This document shows positions 49,001 to 58,390 of a DNA stretch of 64,000 nucleotides, one piece after another. The stretch is taken from the NCBI RefSeq assembly GCF_000516985.1, contig NW_006917097.1:2294001-2358000 (forward strand), read 5' to 3'. The notes under the pieces were generated by a model. It searched no databases. It was given only the letters and a program-made list of their open reading frames with translations, and was not told where the DNA came from. Each line of letters begins with the position of its first letter. Position 1 is the first letter of the stretch. This stretch comes from Pestalotiopsis fici W106-1 (taxonomy: Eukaryota > Ascomycota > Sordariomycetes > Amphisphaeriales > Sporocadaceae). The position numbers were made by a program, and so were the translations under genes.

Positions 49001-49526
49001 CTACAAGAAGTACTCCAGCGACGGAACCACCTGGAACGCACGCCAAATCCGCAACGCATTCTCAACAGCCATAGCCATGGGGCAGTACGATAGAATGGAG
49101 CGAATCCGGAGGGCAGGCCTGACACCAGAGCAAGTGGTCGCATCAGGAAACCAAGGTCTCATGACTATCAAGTTATCAAAAGGTAACTTTGAGAAGGTTG
49201 CGGATACCGCGACTGAATTTGAGGAGTACATCAATGCTGTCCGGGGTGATGATGTCAAGAACGCATTGGAAAACCAGCAACGAGACGACTACTTTACGCA
49301 ACAGCTTGCACCGCAGCCGAGAAAGACCCGCGGGGCACCTGTCGCCTACTTTGATCCGGATTTCAAGTCTTCGAGAAGTAAAAGGCCACCAACCAAGCCT
49401 CTTGATTCGGATGAAGAGTCGGATATTCGTAAGGCGTCAAGTCATCAAGGCAAGTCCAGGCAACGTAGAGAAAGGGATTCTGACGACGAGGATGGTTCTG
49501 ATTCCTCGGAAGGCTTGAGTGATTGA
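46015..49526 (+). CDS. Fungal AAA+ ATPase with DUF7025-like N-terminal domain
   Basis: There are six exons, 46015..46328, 46412..46756, 46828..46846, 46902..48168, 48234..48707 and 48760..49526, giving 1061 residues. The N-terminus is helical and acidic. The DUF7025-like region lies near 330-460 (LFEEVYHLYNPGDLIVGREE). The AAA+ core has Walker A HGPPGTGKTS (about 727-736), Walker B VLLLDEADV (about 780-788), sensor 1 ILFLTTN and an arginine-finger-like AFKSRIHVALRY. A basic, Ser/Asp-rich tail follows. Such proteins are abundant and variable in filamentous fungi; proposed links are to incompatibility or protein remodelling, and the substrate is unknown. Exon 3 is only 19 nt (EIIPPFK). All splice phases agree. 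Confidence 0.87.
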
Positions 49527-50840
49527 GAAGATGGAGAACTCAGTCAATTAATAATTAGGAGCTCTCATGTAGAAAGATATAATTGAAGTTGAAGAAAAAA
49601 ATGCAGTGTGATTATACATAAAGATATAGCCAGTCAAGATGCAAGAAATGAAATGATATACTATTTCAGCTCTAGGACCTCGCTGTCAATGGAAGTAGCT
49701 TTATCATGTTATTGTATAAAGCCCATGGCACAGGTGAAAGTATATTGTTTATTTCCGGATAGTTGGAAAGCTCGAAAAAGGGAAAGAAGAAGATGAAGAA
49801 GCTTTGCACCCGCATTTACAAGTGTTTTTCTTTTTTCTTACTGCTGATATGTTCGGGATAATTATTATTGATTGATATGATTTCATACATTAGTTTGGTG
49901 GAAAAAGAAGCCGAGTCTAGGTCCTACACTAAAATAGAGCCCCCACCTTTTTACCACGCGCCTCTAGCTCTCATTAATCAGCGCTGCTGCATATGAACCC
50001 TCTCAAGTGAGTGCTGCTGCTGGACAGTTCCTACGTACCCCAAACTCTAGGCCCCCCCCNNNNNNNNNNNNNNNNNNNNNNNNNNNNNNNNNNNNNNNNN
50101 NNNNNNNNNNNNNNNNNNNNNNNNNNNNNNNNNNNNNNNNNNNNNNNNNNNNNNNNNNNATCAAAGCAGTGAGTGGATGGATATCCACTTTGACTCCCTT
50201 TTCCCGACGTCACAATTATTAGCTGTTTGGAACCTGAAAAGCCGACCGACCTTGGAAGTTCTGGCCGGGTTCCAATGCTCTCCCATTGATTTACCTTGTA
50301 TCCCCCCAAATGCTACCTACCTTACCTACACAACCCGAGACAAAGACGAACAAACGCTTCCCCCATTGACAGAAACGGACGCGAGTACCGATTTCAGCCC
50401 CCCTGCTGTGTGTGTTCAAGCGGCAGGCAAAAGCTTCAATTCAATTGACCCAAGCAGGCTTTAAACTCTTTTTTTCTCCCTTGCCTGGCCAGGTTCTGTT
50501 GTTTTTTGCTTCTCTGGCCCGGCCACGAGTTGGGGCGTTTTTCGGCCTGCCAATCGGATACGCGCAGTTTCCAACAAGTCATCACCAGCTTATTCGGGAA
50601 TTTCTTCTTGCGTCCAATTGCGGAAAAAAGAATAAGGTCGGCAAGCAAAGCAAGACAAGCAAGCCGAGCAAGCAGCAGCCCGTTTATATCATCAGCCGCC
50701 AACCGGGCAGCCAGCTCATTGCAGTACCTGCACTGAGAAAAAAAAAAGTGTCAAATCAATCCCACCGCCGTTTCTCGCCGAATGATACAGCGCATATATA
50801 ATAAGCAAAGATAGGCAGGCAAAGGCAGCAAGCATCAGAC
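49527..50840. other. Spacer containing the assembly gap
   Basis: The AAA 3' UTR and the TCO89 promoter flank the gap at 50060-50159. An A/T-rich ATATATAATAA at about 50795-50805, just before TCO89, is a possible TATA element. No gene is seen in the readable part. Confidence 0.5.
50060..50159. other. Assembly gap (100 N)
   Basis: A run of exactly 100 N preceded by a C homopolymer. The round length indicates a scaffold join of unknown true size. An open frame translated across it is meaningless. Confidence 0.98.
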
Positions 50841-52574
50841 ATGGCCAGGGATCGAGACAGCGACGCCGCAGCTCAGCCAGGCCAATCAAAACGTCCGCCG
50901 CTCAACCACCATGTCTCGCATGACAGCGACTCGCAGGTGTCCGACCATGCATCTCAACCGGCCCATCACCGCCCCAAGAAGCATCATCTCGTCGGCGGTG
51001 GGCGCTTGAGTTCCCGCGTGCCCTCGTCAAAGACCTTGCACAAATCCCATCACGCCGCCTCCAATGTGAAACTGAACCATAACAACAACAACAATCATCA
51101 CCAAAATCGCAACCAGCAGCAGCCCATTCTCTCTCCCGAACAACCCGAGCGTCCCCCCATGCTCTCGGCCGCTCACCGTCGCACCACCTCGGACGTGAGG
51201 CTGACCCGCGACTCTTCCACCTCCAACCTCAAGAAGAACGCTTCTCACACCAGCCTCAAGCGGAACAAATCCCACGTTGAAGTGGGCAAGAAGTCGAAGT
51301 CTACTGCCAACATCAAGCGCGTCGCTTCCCACAAGGACGTTACCAAGGATACAAACAAGTACAAGGGCACCAAGGGTTCCGTTCACTTCGACCTGGGCAC
51401 TGACGGTCAGGATGACGAGTGGGTAGATGCTAGTGCCTCTGCCTCTCCCTATCTGTCGCGCCGTGGCTCTGTCGTTAGCAGCGGCCAGGGTTCAGCGAAG
51501 CCGCACGACGAAGACGGTTCGCGACCGCAAACCGCGCAGCCGACAACCAACAACTCCCCTTCAACCCAAGAAACCCCCGATCGCGAGCGGGTCCAGCACA
51601 AGGAATACTTGACTTCTCGCTTACTCCAGAGGACTCCGTCGCACGGCGCGCCGCCCAAGATGTCTTCCGAGACGGCCCAGGTGCCACCTCGACCCGTCTC
51701 CCCCAAGTCGCCCGCCAGTCACACCTCGTCTACACCATATGATTCACCAAAGGTCGCTGGTGCTAGCATTGGCACGTCGGGCGACGAGCTGACTTCGCGC
51801 TTTGTGAGTGGTCCAGCTTCTGGATACAACCCAGACTCGGGGTCCTTCTTTACGCCCTCCAACACCATTACACGCGTGAAACGGCCACAGTCACTTAACA
51901 ACTTGCATGAAGAGCGAAGGTCATCTACGGCAGACGATCGCGATGAAGAAGATGATGAGAGCGCACTGGCGCCCCGTGCAAGAAGGAGGTCCGGCTCCAA
52001 GGTTGCGCCGGCCGATACGTCCCGTACGCAACAGAAGCTGAACTTGCAGCGTGCCAGCTCCAGCATGGAACCAGCTCCAGCAGGAGGCGCAGGCCTGGGT
52101 GCTGTGGGCGCAAGTCCCCTACTCGGCGGAGCTGGTTACGATAATCGCGACCCGCGTATAGGCAAGCTGATTGAGCGAACTGGACAGGAATACCTGGTTG
52201 TTCGGCGCTACCAGAATCCAGTTGCCAGGTCGATTACGCGGTTACAACAATTGCCCGGCGCCAACAAGCAACTACATATCCCCAAGCAGAATGGTGCGAA
52301 TGGCTCTGTGCATGGTAAGAAAGCGCCAGAGGGTTCGGCAGCAAGGCATGGGCACAATTCAAACTTGGTGGACACACAAAGATCACGGCCAGGAACACCC
52401 AAGCGGAACACGTCAGTTCGACTTAATGGCGCCAACTCGAGCTATGAAACCGAAGGGATCCGGGGCGGCCTTAGCGGATCAAGCTATGTAGATGGCGGCG
52501 ACGACGACGGGGTTGCAGCGCTGCTCAGGAATCTTTGGGACAAAAATATGGATCTTTCTGCAAGTCAAGACTAG
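50841..52574 (+). CDS. TCO89: TORC1 subunit Tco89-like, ends at an in-frame TAG
   Basis: A single exon, 577 residues up to the TAG. A basic, His/Ser-rich N-terminus contains the family block HRRTTSDVRLTRD, NLKKNASHTSLKRNKSHVEV and KKSKSTANIKRVASHKD, followed by DDEWVDASASASPYLSRRG and HKEYLTSRLLQRTPSHGAPP. The rest is low-complexity and Ser/Thr-rich, ending AALLRNLWDKNMDLSASQD before the stop. Tco89 is a fungal-specific subunit of TOR complex 1 at the vacuole. The same frame continues after TAG with conserved-looking sequence (EEYDFIEEHIREEAQQQ) to a TGA at 52791, 72 residues more, so the normal protein is probably about 650 residues. Assignment rests on recalled family patterns. Confidence 0.75.
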   Translation: MARDRDSDAAAQPGQSKRPPLNHHVSHDSDSQVSDHASQPAHHRPKKHHLVGGGRLSSRVPSSKTLHKSHHAASNVKLNHNNNNNHHQNRNQQQPILSPEQPERPPMLSAAHRRTTSDVRLTRDSSTSNLKKNASHTSLKRNKSHVEVGKKSKSTANIKRVASHKDVTKDTNKYKGTKGSVHFDLGTDGQDDEWVDASASASPYLSRRGSVVSSGQGSAKPHDEDGSRPQTAQPTTNNSPSTQETPDRERVQHKEYLTSRLLQRTPSHGAPPKMSSETAQVPPRPVSPKSPASHTSSTPYDSPKVAGASIGTSGDELTSRFVSGPASGYNPDSGSFFTPSNTITRVKRPQSLNNLHEERRSSTADDRDEEDDESALAPRARRRSGSKVAPADTSRTQQKLNLQRASSSMEPAPAGGAGLGAVGASPLLGGAGYDNRDPRIGKLIERTGQEYLVVRRYQNPVARSITRLQQLPGANKQLHIPKQNGANGSVHGKKAPEGSAARHGHNSNLVDTQRSRPGTPKRNTSVRLNGANSSYETEGIRGGLSGSSYVDGGDDDGVAALLRNLWDKNMDLSASQD

Positions 52575-52793
52575 GAGGAATACGACTTTATCGAAGAACA
52601 TATCCGCGAAGAGGCCCAGCAGCAGGTGCTCGCGGGAGCCGGACTACAGCAGCAGCCTGTCCAGAAGTTTTCGGTCTCGCTGCCGGACACACAGCGACAG
52701 AAATCTGCTCGGCGCCCGGCGGTTCGGCGCGGCATGCCTAGATCGGATGCCCGGCATGGCCGCGCCGTGTCAATGGGAAATCGCAAACAGTGA
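52575..52793 (+). other. TCO89: Likely 3' coding continuation of TCO89 after the in-frame stop
   Basis: This is 72 sense codons and a TGA in the frame of TCO89. The composition is coding-like: an acidic helix (EEYDFIEEHIREEAQQQV), then FSVSLPDTQRQKSARRP and a basic Arg-rich end (RRGMPRSDARHGRAVSMGN). It would be cut off by the single TAG at 52572-52574, unless that base is a sequencing error, the stop is read through, or an unseen intron removes it. No phase-0 donor that removes the TAG without losing good coding sequence was found. Confidence 0.55.
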
Positions 52794-53383
52794 TGGTAGG
52801 AGTACTCTGGTACTGCATTGTCGCTTTGATAGGTGGAATTTCTTGGTCTGCAACAAAAGCACGTGAAGGAGCAACATTTTGACCCCGATGCACAGACCTA
52901 GACGGTGGAATCATGCGGATTCGTCATTGGGTTGTAGTCACCACCAAACGTGGCTCAACCATCAAAGAACAGTACAGCATTGCTTCTTCAGCGGATGGCG
53001 TTTTAGGGGGAGGTTGCTTTGACCGCAAGAATGGTCCCGGATATACAGAAAGGCGATTGCATTACATTTTTATGAGGGCGAATCGTGAAGAAGCTTTGGG
53101 CTTGACAGAGGTAGAGCTCCAGAGGTAGAGCTCGATTGCCGTTGGCACAATTACATGTTCTCATTTTCACACTATCCTCCTCAAGGCTGCTTCTCTTTTC
53201 CCATGTCCCGGCCTTCAATGGCAAAGAAATCGTCGAGTGGCTGACCTGAAACAAGCAATCTGTGGTGATGCTTGAGAGCAGGCTGGGCTGGGCTGGGTTG
53301 GGCTGAGCAGGCCGCTTGGGGACTCTTGCCTTTTTATACCCGCATTGACCTTCAAGAACTTGAATCGTACTTTTGTCAAAATT

Positions 53384-53438
53384 GCAAAAGTACGACAAGA
53401 TTGAATTTGAACGATTTGAAAGTTGCAAAAGTACGACA
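53384..53438. repeat. Direct repeat of GCAAAAGTACGACA with an inverted partial copy
   Basis: The 14-mer is exact at 53384-53397 and 53425-53438. The reverse complement of its core (CGTACTTTT) lies at 53366-53374 and can pair with 53386-53394 as a 9-bp stem. A full inverted copy is at 55021-55034. Confidence 0.8.
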
Positions 53439-56400
53439 TGAACAGAATCAATTGGTTGGATAGACGGTGGACAGTTTTGTATGTTGGTTGCGCTGCATGA
53501 TCATGGATAGCGATCCTATCGGGTCGGGGCAAGGGTGTCTATTGGGCAGGAAAAGGTTTTTCTGGGCCCAGTATACAACAGCAAAGAACGATTCGGGGTT
53601 TGTAAACTGGAATAGGCAATTGGTGGCCCTTCCGTCCTATAGAGAATTGGTGGATATGAAACGGTTGTGTGGTATCTTTGTTTGTATTTCATGTCTGTCT
53701 GAGCATTGTAACCCTTCTGCCTTGCTTGGTTTTGATGCAGAGGTACGATTCATGCAAGAGGGCGTATGAAGAACTGCCAGAACACTTGGCATATTGGAGA
53801 CGCAAGAGCACGATGATATGGCTTGCTTGTTTGGCTTGTCAGTCAGTCCATCAATGAGGCAGTCAGAATTACCACCTCCAGGTATCTGTACATGGTATCA
53901 AGACGGGTACAATCACTTCACTCTACGACGCGAGATCAAGAATTCGTGATGGGCATCGTTTCCTAGAGACTGATCATATTGAGGTTACCCAAGTGAAAGG
54001 AAATACATCGTGGACAGAGTCATATTACGAGGGTTTGCAAGATGGATCAGGTACCGGTTTCGACTCCCGCATTTTTCAAGTTCAACAGTCTGTTACGACC
54101 ACCACTGCAAATGTGCCATCATCCTGAGGCAGAAAGAAGTTTTGGCAAAACCTCCGAGTCATGATTGGGTACAGCTACGGACGTCCGTGAGCTCGCCACG
54201 GTGTCTCAACTTGGCCGAGACAATGCATCAGCTTGATTCTGTCGCTGATCGCCAGTGGCCTGCCCACCAGAGACCGACGCACAAACATCATGGCTGTTGC
54301 ATTGATTCGTAGTTGCAAGTCCCATCCACAAAGCTGAAGAAAAGTACCCTCGGCATCACGTCAAAGTGAACACCGAGAATCGGCAATGGTTGACAGGAAG
54401 TTTCCTGTCCTCAGTCTCCCCTTAGACCCTCTAGTTGGGCAAAAGCCTGCCCAACGGGCACATCATCGGAGACAGTACGTACCTGTCCACGTCCAAGTAA
54501 TCCGACTCTCGTTGCCTGAACATTTATCAACTTCCACATGCTGGTGTTGCCACCCGTACCCTGGTCGCCAAAGCACCTTGCAGCATGTTGGATATACGTG
54601 TTTTTTCTTGACGGCTGATCTTCCTGCCCGCGCCGGCCATAGGTAGCCGTTTCCGGGGCAGCTTTGATCTTGGGTGTTGCATTGCAGCTACGAGATGCCT
54701 ATTGCTGATACAGGCAGTAATACTGTGTCCCGCGCCCCTCTGACGCAGCCTCGAGTCGGTCTCTGTACATTAACCAGTGGCTCTTTGTTTCCAGTCGACT
54801 CACTTCTCTATTGACAGCGATGAAGAATGAAAGCACATCGCAAGCCAAGGCTGTTGAGTATTATGAGACAAAACTCAAGCAGGAATACATCGTGGAAGAT
54901 CTCCGGGTATCAGGATTCGAAGAAAGAAAACAACCTCGGCCATCAGCAGTATGGAATCCAACCACTTTGAATATGTGGATATTTGACTCGATGAAAAGAT
55001 GCTTTCATGCATGGGACTTTTGTCGTACTTTTGCTCAACGACTGAATTTTGCAAACGAAAAAGACAGAGTCTTGAGGGTCGACCAAGTCACTTTCAATAT
55101 GGTCCTGGGGCGTAGAGGGTTTTATACTGGTACTTGGATGCTGATACCCCGGAAATCCCATATGCAAGGTCCTTTTGCCAAATGTGTGGTACTTCTGCAA
55201 TGGAGCAGGATTTTTCTCTCTCGTTGGTAGGATTACCAAACAACAAAGCACCCGAAGACAGGATTTCAACGAGTTGCGTGTGTCCAAATCTATGGGATGG
55301 GCTACGTACAAAGAGCGTCGGAACTGCCTCCGACGTGTCCGGAAAAGCTTGGAATTGTTCAGATATCGTTGTTGCACAACAGGGCCGTTAACATCGTGGG
55401 ACCAGTATACTAAGTGGGGTTTGGGGCGGTGGCCGCCTTGATGCATTTGTCTCAAACGGGAAGATCGTGCATAAATCACCCTCGCTTACGATATCGGCGC
55501 AGAGGGCTGAAGAAATCTGTGCGTGAGAGAGAGAGAAAAGAAACGTTCATCACAGGTGATTGAGGCTGAGATTTTAAAAACAACAACATGATTTCTCACT
55601 TTAACAAAATGACGATCTTTCATATTGTATATTGCTTTTTCTCCGTGACTAATTCTTTTTTTATTCTTTATCTATGAATTAATGCTCCGACCCAAAGTGG
55701 GACTTTTTGCTAGACCATAATGCATGGTACTTTCAAACGGAAGTGGCCGCGTGGTTTTGCTAGATGATATGATCCCTCCGACAGAGAGAAGAAAGAGAAG
55801 ACAAAGACAAAAGTCACTTTTTCATAAGAGTGCGGGCATGGACGTTTTAATACCGGTACATTGATCATGGCTAGTGGAGTCGCCATCATGCAAGGTCCTT
55901 TTGGACAAGAGAAAAAACTTCAAGAGAGATATCAAATGCGTTATGGTCCTTTTGAACATTAGGAACGAGAAAGAGCAGAAGTGGAACTAAACGTGGGAAC
56001 ATATCATGGAGAAGCAAGCCTTTCAGCCCGCTACTCGGCCGAGAATCATTTGCTTCTTGTTTGACTCTCAATCTTCAAGAATTCAAGAATCGAGAAAATC
56101 GCGGGCCGAAAAAATAAAGATACATTGTCCTTTCCGTGCCGGAAGGATTTTGCCTTTCTTGCAGAACGCCGAATTTGACAGCCGGGCATTTTTACTAGTC
56201 CGTCATAACCCCCGGGCTTAGCCTCCAGTGTGCTGCTTGGTGTTACCAAATCCCCCGGAAGAAACCAATGCAAATGCAAAAGTCTTGCCCCCTCCCCCCC
56301 TTGCGACCGGCAAGCGATGCTGACATGCATCGAGGACTGCATCTTTGACAAGTACGTAGTGTCGCCATGGAGACTTTACAAGGCTGAGTTCGTACCAGGT

Positions 56401-57236
56401 CTTTCGATGCTTTCAGCCAACATGTTCAGCGTGGCAACAAAACTTCTCTTTTCAAAATGAAGATCAGTTCCAGCCATCAATTCTGACTTCTGATGTTTCT
56501 TGATTTACTCCTCGTCAACGACTGATCTAGAACCCCACTGGACGATATTATTTGCCAAAAGCACATGCATCACGGGAAGATTAGCATCGATACTCACCAC
56601 GGAGAACAGGAACCAAGAGCCTCCTGCATAAAGAGCTTGACTTTACACAAAAAAGCTTGCTATCCCGCGACTTGTCTCCTCGTCTGACTGATGTAGGACT
56701 ATGCCAAATTTAGAGTTCGCTGCGGCGAGGCTCTGGACCATATGGACCTTCTTGGTGATCTTCAGCCCTAAGAGCTTACGCCAAGTTAGCAGCCGAATGT
56801 TCTCCACGTCTTGGCAGGCTTTTACCATCTCATTCTCTGTACAAATCTCGAGCGTCTATAATTATACAGCCAATCCTCCTTCATGTGCAAAACACTAGTC
56901 GGCGCTGTGCACCCTCGCTGGTCAAGCTGACCAACCGGCCTTATATGTCCCCAATGGCGCCATCAACCAGTCCTAACCCCCCGATGTTGGAACGCGGGTT
57001 AACAACGTTCAGCCTACTCCAAACTGAAGCCGAATTTTGGTGGGAAAATGCTACCCATTGTTTGCATGTGCACCAATATGCTAGTTCTACGAGCTACAGC
57101 TCACCGAACAGCAGTCCATCAGAGTTGAGGCGACCTCGTCTTGGCAACGGGCTGTGTTCCATCAAGCTTCTGTATCTGCACGAAATGCTCCCCTCCATGG
57201 CTACATCTGGAATGCTTGAGCAACCTCAACGGCTCC

Positions 57237-57244
57237 TATAAATA
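57237..57244 (+). promoter_or_regulatory. TATA box of the BIM1-like gene
   Basis: TATAAATA lies 174 bp before the ATG at 57418; the spacing matches a leader of about 140 nt. Confidence 0.5.
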
Positions 57245-57417
57245 TCAGCAGTAGGGAGAGACTCGTCAGCAGATGACCGACGGGCTCTCTTGGCATGTTC
57301 TTCCACTATTATGAAAACTGACAAGCGTCTATTTTCCCCAGGAATATCTCGCCCCCCTTCCTCTATTATTCACAGATTAGGTCTCTGTAGGCAAGAGAAA
57401 AAGCAATATAGCAAAAA

Positions 57418-58390
57418 ATGGCTTCATACCCAACCTACTACCTCTTGACGGTAATGGTCTTGGCGGCTGTCGTTCAGTCCCATCTTCATATCATCTACCC
57501 AGGCTCGCGCGGCGAGAATCTCGTGATCAACGGCACCGTAGCCGAAACCAATGGGCTGTCGATCGGCCTCGCCAACGGAACCGACAACCCCATCTACCCC
57601 TATGGCATGCAATGGCAATACCCCTGCGGCGGGCTGCCCGTGGGCCAGAACCGGACCTCTTGGCCCGTCCGCGGCAACGGTATCCTCTCGTTCCAAATGG
57701 GTCTCCAAGCCGGCCATTCCAAGGCCCTGCTCTACGTCAACATGGGCCTGGGATCCCTCCCCCCGAACCATAGCCTCGTCATGGTCCCCGTGTTCAATAT
57801 TGACGGCCCGACCAATGCCGAGTATCACGACAGCATCTGCCTCGACCACGTGCCGCTGCCGGCAAATGTCACGGTGAACCCGGGGGATAATGCCACGATT
57901 CAGATAGTCCAGGCGGCCAAGCATGGAGCTGCCTTGTATAACGTAAGTTTCTCTTTCCTAGGCTCTCTCGGTCTCTCCCTATCCACTTCCCAAGGGAAAA
58001 AGAAAAGGAAAAGAAAAGGGAAAAGAAGAAGAAGTGAAGCCATAGCACAGGGCATATGAAGGACCGCCGCAGATTTGACCTTTTTTCACAATACTGGGGA
58101 GACATTAACCAGACAAAAAATTCCGGGGAGAGCAGTGCGTCGACGTTACCTTTGTCGATAATCTCGAGACCCCGTCGCTGGACAGTATCGGCTGCTCCAA
58201 TTCCACGGGCATACACTTCAGCGCCGTCTCGACGAATGCTCCCCGACGCTGGGGCTGGTACAACTACGGCCAGATGATTGGGCTCGGACTCGGCCTGGGC
58301 TTGCCGCTCTTTATCGCCGTGGTCGTGCTGTCTTGTCTTCTCGCCAGGGCTCGAAAGCAACTCAGGACGCGTGAGAAGTTGCCCGGTTGA
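57418..58390 (+). CDS. BIM1-like / X325 copper-binding protein with a membrane anchor
   Basis: There are two exons, 57418..57942 and 58136..58390, joined in phase 0 around a 193-bp intron, giving 259 residues. The signal peptide (VMVLAAVVQS) is followed directly by histidine (HLHIIYPGSRGENL), so cleavage would expose an N-terminal His as in LPMOs and the X325/BIM1 family. GHSKALLYVNMGLG holds a likely second copper ligand, and LDHVPLPANVT and CVDVTFVD with paired Cys follow. N-glycosylation sites are several. The C-terminus is a TM segment (GLGLGLPLFIAVVVLSCLL) and a short basic tail (ARARKQLRTREKLPG). Family members bind copper and act in copper uptake or surface biology rather than polysaccharide oxidation. 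Identification is by pattern, not by search. Confidence 0.82.

Larger units (their letters stand above)
52794..57417. other. Gene-free spacer of about 4.6 kb
   Basis: No supported gene. A GGGCT minisatellite-like tract lies at about 53280-53307, and copies of GCAAAAGTACGACA lie at 53384-53397, 53425-53438 and (reverse) 55021-55034. A 139-codon open frame at 54811 shows no domain. Confidence 0.5.

Noticed and set aside
50003..50309. Open frames across the N run
   Set aside because: They exist only because N codons are not stops.
52315..52574. Intron that would remove the TCO89 stop (GTAAGA donor at 52315)
   Set aside because: It would join in the wrong phase and delete coding-like sequence.
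54811..55230. 139-codon plus-strand open frame
   Set aside because: No domain or signal and no splice-compatible neighbours, although the first 60 residues look mildly coding; a decayed gene is possible but unsupported.
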